NCBI RefSeq assembly: GCF_036785885.1
Contig: NC_092312.1
Coordinates: 16,386,001-16,450,000, forward strand
Length of the DNA stretch: 64,000 bases
From: Coffea arabica
Lineage: Eukaryota > Streptophyta > Magnoliopsida > Gentianales > Rubiaceae
Direction: 5' to 3'
Both the position numbers and the translations under genes were made by a program. Every line of letters begins with the position of its first letter. Position 1 is the first letter of the stretch. The notes under the pieces are model-generated. The model saw nothing but the letters and a program-made list of their open reading frames with translations, was not told where the DNA came from and did no database searches. Below, piece by piece: positions 49,035 to 60,980 of this stretch.

Positions 49035-49739
49035 CTCCGTTTGAATTAGTTGTTTTTGAAAGTTTTTTGAAATATTTACTGTAACAGTATATATGAAAAA
49101 CTTTTTGTTGTAGCTGTTTTTCGTGATGTTTTTTAAGATATTTTTGAAATATTTTTAATGTTTAACAACTTTTGTGATTTTTTTTTAAAATTATCGCCAC
49201 CATCTCTTCCTATCTCCTTCTTCTTCCTCTGCCTTCTTTTTTTTTTCTGCTCTTTCCCTCCTCCATTTCTTTCCTTCTCCCATCTTCCTCCCCTCTTTTT
49301 TTCCTATTCCCCTCGCTTTCCTCGTCACACCTCATCCCTCCCCCCTCCCTTCCCATCCCCAAAAAAATCGAGCCCTCTGATCATAACATCAGAGCCATAT
49401 CACAACCTCTGGTCAAGGCCAAAATTGGGGGGAGGGGAGAATGAATGGAGGATTGGGTTGTAATGGGAAAGGAAAGGGGAAGGGAGAAGCGAGGGGGAAG
49501 AGAAAGGGAGGGAAAGGAGGATAAATGAAGGGATCGTGGCAGTGGTGGGTATGGGTGATGGTGATAGATAAAAAAAAATGGTGTAAATTTTATTTTTAAA
49601 TTTTTTATATATTTGAAATTATTTTTGATATATTGTATGAATGTTGTGTTTTTGAAGGTTTTTCATTATGTATTACCATAGCATTATATATGAAAAACAT
49701 ATTTTTTCAAAAAATGAGTACTCCAAACGATTGTAACGT
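49035..49739. mobile_element. MITE with pyrimidine/purine core (second copy)
   Basis: It runs from ctccgtttgaattagttgttttt to inverted gtactccaaacg. The C/T-rich half (about 49195-49375) and G/A-rich half (about 49428-49560) flank a short mixed core. It shares ends with the copy at 48020-49010 and the short form at 25080-25255. Frames such as 49158-49463 are compositional shadows. Confidence 0.6.
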
Positions 49740-50314
49740 GTATGAAATTCTAATATGCTATTTCCACGTTCAAAAGAATGCATGTTTTCAAATATTAAAA
49801 TAAGAGAAATTGGAAATTATTACAACTTTAGTGTCTACCACAAATCTTAACCAAAGCTATAAATATTCTTTTTTTTTTGGATTACCTCTCGTCTCTCTTC
49901 ACATTTTTTCCATTTCTATTTATCAAATCTAGGATTCAAACCTTGAACTTGAAAGTGGAAATAATTTTAAAAACATATAAATATTCATCTCACTAATGCA
50001 ACTTTTAACCCATAGTTTGTTGGAAAGAGTTATTGAGTTATAAACTCAACAATTAAGGGAAATTTTCACATGAAAAACCTGTTTTTTTTTCTTTAATCTT
50101 CTTTTTTAAACTTACAATTGTCCTAAAAGGAAAAATAAAATCGTTAATTTATGCAGTAACAGGTAGTAATTTGGAATAAACCCTCTGTTGCTTGACCTGA
50201 AAGGCTGAAACCCCCACGGCTTTAACTTTAAATTTTTTATAATTTCACCCCTCAATCTCCTAGTCATCCCGTAATATCTTCCCCTATCTCCACTGTCTTC
50301 CCTGTAGTCTGGGG
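49740..50314. other. Upstream region of the mTERF gene
   Basis: AT-rich DNA with no gene. It presumably contains the mTERF promoter, but I could not pick a convincing TATA box. Confidence 0.4.
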
Positions 50315-50365
50315 ATGAAAAATGTTAGCTGGTCAATCCCAGTATCATCAGCTCTACTCAGTTGA
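50315..50365 (+). other. Upstream ORF overlapping the mTERF start
   Basis: An ATG seven bases before the mTERF start codon opens a 16-codon frame that ends inside the mTERF coding region. If the leader includes it, scanning ribosomes would meet it first. The transcription start is unknown. Confidence 0.45.
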
Positions 50366-53300
50366 TATCCTCGGCCTCCAAGACCACCGGCTGCCCTCCA
50401 TTTCACCCACTCTCCACCTCCCTTCCACCACCAACTCTACCTTTAAACGCACCCGTCAGCTCTCCATATCCTTCTCCCTCAACCACCACCAAAACCCACA
50501 AACCACTTCTTCCTCCCCCACGTCAGACAATGAAGAAAATTTCCTCCGAACTCACAATGCAAAATCCTCTGTCCTCCTCCTCCGCCACCTCTCACCCCAT
50601 CAAGAAGGAAACTCGACACCCCCATCAGCGCATCCCAAGAGTCAAGGAAAGCTAATCCCTCGAGAAGATAAAGCGAAGCTTCTAAAAATGTCACTAATAA
50701 GAAAAAGAACCCCACAATTCCCAGGTTCAATTTATGTTCAATGCCCAAGTGGCCCAGATTTCAACGCTTCTTTGCCACCACTTCAAAATCTTTTCGAAGG
50801 GCAAAAGGGCAATCTTGTTATTACTGCAAACGATGATGATGACGAGATGCTGATGAAAGCTCTTGAGATACGAAGGGGAGTCACTGTGGAGATTTTCAAG
50901 GAGGCTATGAGAAAGGGCAAATTTGGGATCACTTATTCGACGAATTTGATTTCAAAGTTGTCTGATTTTATTGATTTTGTGATGATTCAGGCTGCTTCCA
51001 TGAAGCAATTGCCCGAATTTTCAACAGCATCCTACAATTTTCGTGCCAGAACCTTCATAGACGACTCTGGTGTCGTGCCTCTTATAAGGTAATAGGACTT
51101 TATCTCCTGAAGTTTCGATCATCTTTGATATATAATCAGGATTTAATGGCTTTACTGTTAATTGTCCCAATGTGTTCACTTAGAACAAGTGACTTATAAA
51201 AATGATTATGTGGTCAAGTTTCCGTAACAGTAGCAACAGCGCAATGCTGCTTGCAAAATCTGGATTGATATCATGATTTAGCTTATTGTAACTTGTAGGT
51301 GGTTGAAACACAATTCATTATCCTATCCTCAAATTGCGAAGCTCATTTGCATGTCAAGAGGAAATCTTAACTCTATAAGACGACTGGCTGAGTGGTTGAA
51401 GACAATATACGTGAGAGGGAGATACATTGGGGTTGCATTGACGAGAGCTGGAAGGAATATATTGGAGTGCAACTCACAGGATTTGGATGAGATTGTTGGC
51501 TATTTGGAGGACAATGGAGTTAGGAAGGATTGGATGGGTTATGTTGTGAGTCGATGCCCTGAGATCTTGTCTTTTAGCATGGAGGAACTCAAGGCTCGTG
51601 TGGAATTTTACTTGAATATGGGGATAGATGAGAAGGATTTTGGGACAATGGTTTTTGACTATCCTAAGGTGCTTGGATACTTTCCAATGGAAGAGATGAA
51701 CCAAAAGGTACGTTTGTGAACGCTTTCTCCTCAATGTTTACATTCTATTCAGGGATAAAGGGGCTTTTCAACTGTATTACATGCTGGTAATGACTAGTGC
51801 CCTTTCGTACATGTTAATTTAATGTTTGAAGAATAAACCTGATTTATTTTGGCATGCAAGCATGAATATGTTGTACAGAATTTTGCTATTTGATGGTACA
51901 AAAGCACTCACATTCTCCTAGCTATAATGCTAAGCTTGATTAACTGAAATGTCTTTTGGCATATGGGCTAGCTATACCTCCTGTTAACTAAGTTACATGC
52001 ACCTCTTTGTTCGTCCAGGTTACATTTCTGAAAGAGTTTGGTCTCAATGATGAAGAAGTTGGCAAATTACTAGCATTTAAGCCACAACTGATGGCATGTA
52101 GTATTGAGGAGAAATGGAAGCCTCTTGTGAAGTATTTTTACTACCTTGGGATGTCCAGAGACAGCATGAGAAGAATTCTTTGTATCAAGCCAATGATATT
52201 CTGTGTGGATTTGGAAACAATTATTGTGCCCAAGGTATGCCTCAGAAATTGATCTCACGTTCAGTGATATGTTGGTTTTTAAAGATATAAATGATGTGGT
52301 ATCAAAGCATTTATGCATTCATGATTCTAAATAAATTTAAAACCATAAAAGGACGAAGGAGCATTTCATCTTTAGTAATATGGTCAGATGTATCTGGTGA
52401 CGTTGTTTTGCATAGCCTGTGAAGCTGGTGGAAGATATTAGCCTTGTTGTGGGGTTCAATTGTCCCCTGATATTTTCTATAGTCTTGGCTATGTTTCCTT
52501 TCCCTTAACTTCTTTTTGCTTTCTTTCCTCTAAATTTATGATAATCACATAATATCAGATAGTTTTGCCATAGTATTTCATATTTAATCAAAATGAATGT
52601 TTGTTATATGAAGGTTCAGTTTTTACGGGACATGGGTGTTCAAGAAGAAGCCATTGGCAATATGATTGCGAAGTTTCCCCCTTTGTTGACATACAGCCTT
52701 AACAAGAAGATCCGCCCAGTTGTACGTTGTTCTTACTTTTTACTTTTAATGTCTTTGCTTCTTCCTTTTTCCCCATTTCTTTGTGCTTCATGACATGGGG
52801 CTTTAATGATCATACAAATAATTAAGTTGCTTATGTTTGGATATGATACCCTTTGAATAATTTATATGTAGAATCATATGCACGATTCATTTGATTCTAA
52901 GCTTGTTGAATGATTGATATGTTGGAGAAATTCTGCCTCATATGTGATAGAATGCATCAGATAGACTCTCCCTACTTGTGTATAAAAAATCATCATCCAA
53001 TTCTGAATTTTTTTTATATCTTTTGTTTCCTTTTTTCTGACTTACGCTACCGATCCCTTATAAAATGTGGGATTGTTTTTCAGAAAAAGAAAGATGATCT
53101 GGATCATGAGTAAAGTGTATGGTTTCAATCAAACAGCATATCCCTGTTGGTTATAACATTCACATAATGATTATAGACAATTCGGTGAAAGATATAGTAA
53201 TTGAAAATCTGAATCATATTTTCTAATAGTGAAATTGTTATGCCTGTTGGTCAGAGAAATTGCTTTGTCCAGTAAGCCACAATCTGCGATTTCCTTTCAT

Positions 53301-53952
53301 ATCATTTCTTGTTCAGCATTAAAACATTAAATCTATTAGTGTATAGCATCACTGGCAATCTTTGATCTTCTTTCAGGTTGTTTTTCTGTTGACGAAAGCT
53401 GGAGTATCCCAGAGGGATATCGGCAAGGTAATAGCTTTAGGGCCGGAGCTTTTGGGATGCAGCATAGCAAATAAACTGGACCACAATGTGAAATATTTTT
53501 TGTCACTTGGTATCTCTCTTCGGAAATTGGGTGAGATGATAGCTGATTTTCCCATGCTACTACGGTACAACGTAGAGCTCCTCCGTCCCAAATACCAGTA
53601 TCTGCGGAGAACCATGGTTCGACCTTTGCAGGATCTCATCGAATTTCCAAGGTATACATAATGATGAAGAAGAAGTTCTGTCCAAAAATCTGTTCACATG
53701 CACATATGGTACTCAGAAGCTCATTCTAAGTAGTGCTGGTTATCCATACATGTCCAAACAATCTGCAGGTTTTTCAGCTATTCTCTAGATGAACGGATAA
53801 TTCCTCGGCATAGGATTATGGTGGAACAGCGGGTGAATTTCAAGCTGCGATATATGTTGGGAGGCACTGATGAAGAGTTTGATCAGAGGGTCCAGGCTGC
53901 AGTAGAAAGGCGTCAAAGATTCGAATCTGGTGTTACATTTGAAGAAGAATGA
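50322..53952 (+). CDS. mTERF-family protein, MTERF2 (EMB2219)-like
   Basis: Predicted 652-residue protein from six exons: 50322-51088, 51299-51707, 52019-52234, 52614-52721, 53377-53651 and 53769-53952. All are GT-AG and in frame. The N-terminus is rich in Ser/Thr/Pro and basic residues and looks like a plastid transit peptide. From about residue 255 come repeated mTERF units with the pattern of a short helix, then P-x-(I/L)-L (for example SRCPEILSFSMEEL, AKFPPLLTYSLNKK, ALGPELLGCSI). Length and the C-terminal FFSYSLDERI segment fit the Arabidopsis MTERF2/EMB2219 group, nucleic-acid-binding proteins of chloroplasts. The exact orthologue is less certain than the family. Confidence 0.9.
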
Positions 53953-56900
53953 TCTGATTCTCAAACTGATGTTGGCTCTTTGACAGCATGCTCTAGTTGA
54001 CATGAAATGACACATCACACATAGTATATTAGCATTCTGACTATAGGTCTTTTTGCAATACACAAGCGCTCCCCAGGAGTGGTACCCAGTCTGTCTTCAT
54101 AATGACAAAGACGCATCTTCTTGTTGTAGAATGTACAATGTGCACATATGTATATTTTGGTATGAATTTTGAGCAAGTGCCCCTTGTTTATGAACTTTTA
54201 GTTGGCAAGATTGTAATGATACCTGCAAGCGGGCTTCTTAATCTGTATGGATGAATATCCTTCAAAAAAATCTGCATGGATGAATACGTTTTGTTTTAGC
54301 CTAAAATCGGGCTAGGGCCGAGCTTCGAGCCAAGTCAGGCTGGGTCATATTGCACCGTTGACTCAGGCATCCTTATATTATATAATAATGAATTTTAGTC
54401 AAACTGCGTTAAGAGTTATTTTCTTCTTTTAAGGTGGATATTGATATGCGGTGAAACTTGGAGTACAAACAGTGGAAGCATGAAATTTTATTAATTTGAC
54501 TGTATTATCTCTCTTGTGTTTTGAATGTGTAGTTATGCATGTGACTATTCCCCCATTCTTTACAACTTATTAGCAGCAAGGTTCGAACCAGAAATTCAAA
54601 ACTCCATTTTCAGCAATCTCAACCGCCGGACCAAACCTCGGAGGGCCGTCTCTAGTTATCATATAATTACCTCTTAATAACATTATGATAATATGCGATG
54701 TTGTTTCTTCCTCTTTTATTTCTTTTTGTTATTGCATAATAGATGTTGCCTTTGGATTTTGATAATCGGGTATTCTTTATTCCAAGTATGACTAAATTGT
54801 TTTCTTTTTTTGTGAAAAAAATCTTCCTCTTTTGACATGCTTATTGATTTTGATTTTGATTTTGATTTTGATTTTGATTTTGAGGAAAGCTCCCGCTACA
54901 TAATCCTGTGATCCTTGGATTTGAGCATAGCATGAATAAGAAAGAATTTTGTTCAACATACCACCATTATTTCAAGTTCCTAATAGACCCATCATTATTG
55001 TCTCAACCCCTACTAACTCGGACCTAATCAATAAATTTCAACAAATCAAAATTTTTTCTTTTGGTCTCACATAACCTACAAGCAATTGAATTAATTATTG
55101 TCTAAGTAACAGTAGTTTCTAATTATTCACACATTCATCTGTTTGCTTCTTGCTCTTATATTTTTCCCCAGCATCTACGAAATGTAGGATCTTTTTTCTT
55201 CCTAACCTTATATTGCACCAGTTATCTATACCAAACTTTATTTTTTTTGGATTCGAACCACTCTATAAAACTAAGATCAGTTTCCTGCCTTTTCCAATTT
55301 TGTTCTAAAGTCAAATATTTCTTTGTGTTTCTTACAAGGGTGAAAAAGGCAATTGGAAAGAAAGATGTAAAGGTAAAAATAATGCAAATTATTATGAAAC
55401 TTATGTTGGATGATCATCATCACAATCACGGCCAACTTGTTCCAATTCTTTTTCTTTATTTTCGATTTAATTGTATCAAAGTTGTGAACCTTATAAATTA
55501 GAATTTTGCTGATTTAACTACTCCCTTTGGTTTAGTACAACCTTTCAAAGAAGTATTTTCTGTTCCACCAAATTTTCATTTGCTTGCTTTCACATAATTC
55601 TATGTATTATTATTTTCCACTAGCATAATTTTATTATTCATATGGAATTTTTGAAACATATAGTGACTGTTTGATTATTATTATAGGGTTAGTAGTGAAA
55701 ATACCACATCTGCAAGTAAATATTGGGAAATATCATTAACCACTTTCTACTTATGGCTTCCAACTCCAATTCATGTGTGCAATTTTTTCTCATTTTGGCT
55801 TTATGATGGGTTTGCTCTACCAAACAAGTACTTTTCACATGAGGGTGTTTTTCTATTGTATTTCACCATTACGATTGAGATGTGCTATCAAAGAAGAAAC
55901 AAATTTTCATTTTTTTCTGTAGTGTGAATCTTTCAAGAGAATGTGAAGGGCATTCACTTTAAGGTTAAATTGTGAGAACGGGTCACTTATTCCTTTTAAT
56001 AATGTTTTATGAAATAGACACCTTGAGCTCCCAAAGAAGTTTAACTCATGTTTGTTTGTCCAATGCAACAAATTTGGTGCCGACATTACTGATTGTTTTA
56101 GGAGAGGGAAAAGTGCAAAAATTATCCTCAATAAGTTCTACAAGCCAGCTCTTAATTTCACTTTATTAGTTCTCAATGGATTTCTATTAATGTGAACCTA
56201 TAAATTTATTTCTTTCTAAAAATCCTGGTTTTGAATTATGTTATGTTTTTTTTTCGTATTAATCAGAACAATTATAAATTCTATGCTCCAATCCACATCA
56301 TGCTTGATGGATTGCTTGACAAGACCAAAAATATATTAGACATCAACTTGCTTGGATTTTGGATTATATGTGCACAAAAACTTAGGGACTTCCTCGATTA
56401 TAGTTAAGATGGATTGTCTGATACTTTCAAATTATTTGTCTGATGCTTTTGAGTTTTTCATAATATATTTACAAAGTTGACTCTTTCTTTTCGAGTGTCA
56501 AGTTTGTCAAAATTGATGTGGATGAGGTAAAACTAGTCAAGAATAGACCTAAGTGTTAAACTTTTTGAATCTTATAATGAGTTGTAGTATAAGGATATGA
56601 ATTATCTATTTAACATTAAAAAAAATTTTTTGCTCTCATTTGTTATGCTGATGTTGAATAATAAAAAGTAATATATTATAACTTCAACTTTACATGTTTT
56701 CTTTTTATGCTATTCAGTTAGCCTTTTTTAACATTTCCTTCTATGTTCTTGATTAACATATATAGAAGAAATACTATGTATACTTAAAATTAACTATTTT
56801 TGTGTAGGGTGTGAAAGAATTTATTTATGAGTAATTCTACATTAACTAATATGATACTTACTTTATATATATATATTTTTAATAATTTATATCTACGATA

Positions 56901-57215
56901 CTTTTAGTTTTCTCAATCTCATTGTATTTTTCTTAAAAACTATGTAAAAAAAAAATTAAATAGAGGCATCCAACACCCGCGCAACAACCCCTAGTTTTAG
57001 ATATTAAGTAATATTAATTTAACCAAAGAGAAAAGTTTCACCAAGCGGCGTCGTCTTTCTAGGCGGTGACACGCACACAAGATAGCAAAACCCTTGCAAA
57101 CGGAGCTTGCGATGGGAAAGCCTCAAAGCCCTTGGTCTGATCCGATCCGTTGTAGTATCACTCACTGTATAGACTGGGTGGATAGTCTCCGTCAGAAAGA
57201 AATACAAAAACGAAA
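53953..57215. other. Intergenic, no gene supported
   Basis: AT-rich. A (GATTTT)n tract lies at about 54844-54892. Near 56965-56995 a cacccgcgcaacaacccctagt phrase loosely resembles a Helitron 3' end but has no good hairpin. Confidence 0.5.
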
Positions 57216-57934
57216 ATGGCAACGGCGTACAGATTAGCAGCAATGGCGAGTGCGAGGTCTGTGGCCTCTCGTCCCAACTCGGTACTCAGAAGAACTATGG
57301 CTGCTCCTAAACCAATTCCAACTTTCCCTTTTTCTTCTTCCACCTCACCCCTCCCTCGAGCAGCCTCCAGGTACCCTTTTCATATCATTGACTCTTTTTT
57401 AATTACTTATCAGGTACTACTTTAATTAGGTGACAAAATCGTCCTTCACACTTACGCATCACTTTTTTCTTTGTTTATTTTAATAATCGACTATTTGTTT
57501 TTCGGACCTGACAGGGTTGTTGCGGCAATGGGGAGCGTGGAGTCGATGATGCCGCTTCATAGCGCCATAGCTTCAGCTCGTCTCAGGTCCAGTATTGCCT
57601 TTGATTCCTCCTGCTGGAGCTTCCTCTCTCAAGGTCTCTATTCTTTTCCTAATCTTTAGCTGACTATGGTTCAACGATTTTGACTTTTTTTTCCCGTATC
57701 CTTTTTGTGTTATGTAGTCTATATATGAAGTGATTGAAAGTTGTCTCGGGAATTAAGCTGTTTTGTGTGTTCATTTAAGATTTTGGGGGTCTAAATGATC
57801 ACAGTAAGTGCACTTATTAGATAATCCTTTACAAACTTCGTAGCTGTACACAGAATTCATCGAGTAATTGTCTATTACGTTCTCATGAGCTTGTTGTATT
57901 TGATGGCGCTATAGGACTTGCAATACCTTTGTGA
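57216..57934 (+). CDS. NUCLEAR FUSION DEFECTIVE 6 (NFD6)-like small organelle protein
   Basis: Predicted 97-residue protein from exons 57216-57370, 57515-57633 and 57915-57934. The first half is basic, Ala/Ser/Arg-rich and acid-poor (MATAYRLAAMASARS...), typical of a mitochondrial or plastid presequence. The second half carries the family's conserved core, VESMMPLHSAIASARLRS followed by SCWSFLSQG. Splicing to exon 3 gives the ending GLAIPL. Reading through the second donor instead gives GLYSFPNL and a stop at 57659. Arabidopsis NFD6 is needed for karyogamy and is mitochondrial; the biochemical role is unknown. Confidence 0.85.
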
Positions 57935-60751
57935 CAAGATATCGCTGGGGTACCACCAGAAGACAATTGGATACTTCCTTTTTCTTTTTTGGTTGAAGTT
58001 CCTGTACCCCTTTTGATGTTGGAATTAGATTGATTTCAATAACTAGCTTGAGTTTGCTGCTTTTGGGTAAACACCCGCTGATAACAAGTGACATTATTTA
58101 CTTCCCATTTGCCCCAGTGATGATTGTGTTTCATGTTACTGATTGGGATATGGAGGAATTCTGTCTTGGATTCCTTTTGGGCGAGGTTGAAGTGCAGCCT
58201 TTTCTAGGGAATGAAATGCTTCTTGTGGGTGAAAGTACTTGTAATGTGAAAGTTATTGATTTTACCCACCGTTACCCTTTGCTAGGGAACTGGAGGAGCA
58301 CCATAGTTTTGCCTTGTGTGATGCTTCCTACTTTGTTTACTAATCATATCACTCCTCCTCTTTACTTCAATCATCCACCCACCCTTCATTATCCAATACA
58401 GGTAATGAACGATAAACACAAAACTCTGGTGCTCCTTGGGTGCTTCATTATCTGTTGTCCTAAATGTCGTGTTTAAACTTTCCTGATGCTATCTCCTTGA
58501 ATTGTTGGGGAAGGTTTTTATTTCCCCCCTACACTTGGTTTGAGTCTTAAAGTCTTTATCATCTCTACGCTTATTTAAGAAGCATGAAAGTTAATTGGAT
58601 TATCCTCCCATCAGATGAGACTCGGCAACCAATAGTAATAGATGATCATAGTGGTCTTACTACTGCATAAGTAACAGAAGTTAGGAACTCAATCAGCTTT
58701 CATAATCTATTACTGTTGAAGCTGAATTTACTACAAATGATCTTTGAGCACACTTGCCAGAAAAACTTTTCGCTGATTTGCCTTCATTTTTTCTTTCTAC
58801 AAATGCATTAGACTTTGCTGTTCCACGGTGACAAAGCTCCGGGTTGCAGTTGACCGGTTTCTCTTCTACTACTTCTGTCCGGTCCCAAACCTTCCCCTAG
58901 CCGTATCCTTTCATGAATTCTTGAGTAGGGTTTCCACTGTAGCTTTGAAGAGTAAGCTTTTGTTGATTTTCATCTATAGGTGTTATCTTTCGTACCCCCT
59001 TTCATATTATTGATAGGATGCTGAAAATTGACAGATGATAGGTTATTGTTGCCAGGGTGGAATACATATATCTATCAAATGTGCTCAAGCCCCATTTCTC
59101 TGTCTAATTTTTCCCTTCCCCTTCCCCACGGTGACACAACCCAAAAAAAAAAAAAAAAAAAAGATCCTGAAAATTAAAGGAGGGGCGGAAAAAACAAAGA
59201 CGTTGATTTAGGTTTTGCCTTTTGCCGAGAAGCCTGTTGAAGACTTTACCCGTTGGACTAGTCCTGGGTTGTTTTGATTTGGCTTACTTATAAAGCGGGC
59301 TCACTGATTTGATAGAAAGAATCATTTGAAACTTGCCTACAAGCTGGAAGTAGCCGTGATTGTACTCTCTTTTGTGCAACCGTGAGAATTTGGTAGTACG
59401 TTTCCAATATGGTGCCTAATTTTGCTTTTATACTAGTTCCTAATTTTTTTTTCCAGTCGCGTACTTTTGCCTGGTGCCAGAAAAAAGAATGATTGCAATA
59501 TTAAGGCAAAGGGAAGTCTTGAGTTTTTCTTTAAGCATATTGAATTGCCCCGATAGTGTACCCCGATAGTGTACATGAAGCTGTATGCCTGATAAGATTC
59601 AAAAATCTCGTCAGACCCTGGTGTCTAAGCCAAAAAAAATCCTTTTTTTCTTTTTCCCCGTGATGATTTGGGTTCCTTAAACACACCTAATAATAAGCTA
59701 GAGATGGTTACAATTTTGAAAAGTTTTTTTTTTTTTACACATTTGTCAAACACTCAACTGTACAAAAAAAAATTTCTAAAACGAGTTACAGTCAAACCTT
59801 ACACAAAGAAACGCTAAAAAAAAAAAAAAAAAAAAAAAACTTGCCATCCACTTTGGGAGGTCATGCTTTTTGTATTTGGGTTTGTTTTGCACGAGAAAAA
59901 CATTTAAGACCGGACCAGAAAACATTGGGAAGTTTGTCTCGCCTTGCGATAGGGCCCACATGTGGGCGTTGCATGAAGAGGATGAATACCGGACGCTTGG
60001 GTCACGTGTTCCTTCAGTCCTCATCGCTGTCTGGTAGGCTATTAGTTGTATGGGAGATCTGATATTGTATGGTATGTGGGCGCAGCCCAATGGGACTGGA
60101 TCTGGATGGCCTCCCCGATTACACCACAGTCACGGCTCGGCTCGAAGTTGTATGTATGCCCTTTTTTATTAAAGAAAAAAAAATAATTAATTTTTTTTGG
60201 TGACAAAAGGGTTAATAAAGAAGGCCTTCAGTCATTGGATTTTTAGTGCTCAACTAAAAGAACCTGGCAACTTCAGATGCGCTTAGGAAAGACGTTCGGA
60301 TTTGGGACTGTGTGCAAATAAAAAGCCAGCGTTATTTCTTGAAAATTTTGCAAAAAAAAAAATGTATAGATAATACGTAAGGTGAAAAGATTACTAGTAA
60401 ATGTGTTTATGAAAAATGCAAAAAAAAAAAATTTAATAGAAAAATGCAATGCAAAAAAATTCTACTAGGGCGTAATTTGTGTAGTGTGTGGGAACTTTGG
60501 TCATCACAGATAGGCATGACAGGACCATTTCAACCCAAAAAAGAAAGGTATTTTTTTTTTAAAAAAGAAAGGTATTACCGACGGAAAAACATCAAGAAGA
60601 AGAAAATAAAATAACGCACGTAGCATCATCCATCGTAAAAGCTAAAAAGCAACCAAGTGCTTAATGGGTATCTTAACAACAATATAATGATGGGTTACTT
60701 AGGGCTTGAGTTAGTTCATGACCACCTCTAATAAATCTCCAACAATCAGGT
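57935..60751. other. 3' flank of NFD6-like gene and intergenic DNA
   Basis: A 148-codon plus-strand frame (58030-58476) lies just downstream of the NFD6-like gene. It lacks recognisable motifs and may be alternative 3' sequence or chance. The rest has A- and T-runs and no supported feature. Confidence 0.4.
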
Positions 60752-60980
60752 AGTAAGAAGATTGAGGCCCCGCGTGAATGGTCCAGCGGCAGCGCCTCTC
60801 ACCAGTGAATCTTGAGGTCGCAAGTTCGAGTTTCCGCTCCGCTGGATTCCTCCGAGCACTTAACGTATTCGGGCTAGGTTGGAACGTCGAGCCCGAACCA
60901 CAAGAAATTAGTCGGGCCCCGTAAGAATTTACCCGGACACCCCGTGTCGATAAAAAAAAAAGGCAGTAAGAAGATTGAGG
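60752..60980 (+). mobile_element. tRNA-derived SINE with 16-bp target duplication
   Basis: The element at 60768-60964 (about 197 bp) has a Pol III A box TGGTCCAGCGG (60779-60789) and a B box AGTTCGAGTTT (60823-60833), a GC-rich body, and ends in gtgtcgat plus an A run. It is flanked by agtaagaagattgagg at 60752-60767 and 60965-60980. This is a complete plant SINE by structure. The identical target duplications suggest a recent insertion. No other copy was seen in the window. Confidence 0.92.

Noticed and set aside
56965-57000. Possible Helitron 3' end before the NFD6-like gene
   Set aside because: CTAGT is present but there is no convincing hairpin and no 5' partner.
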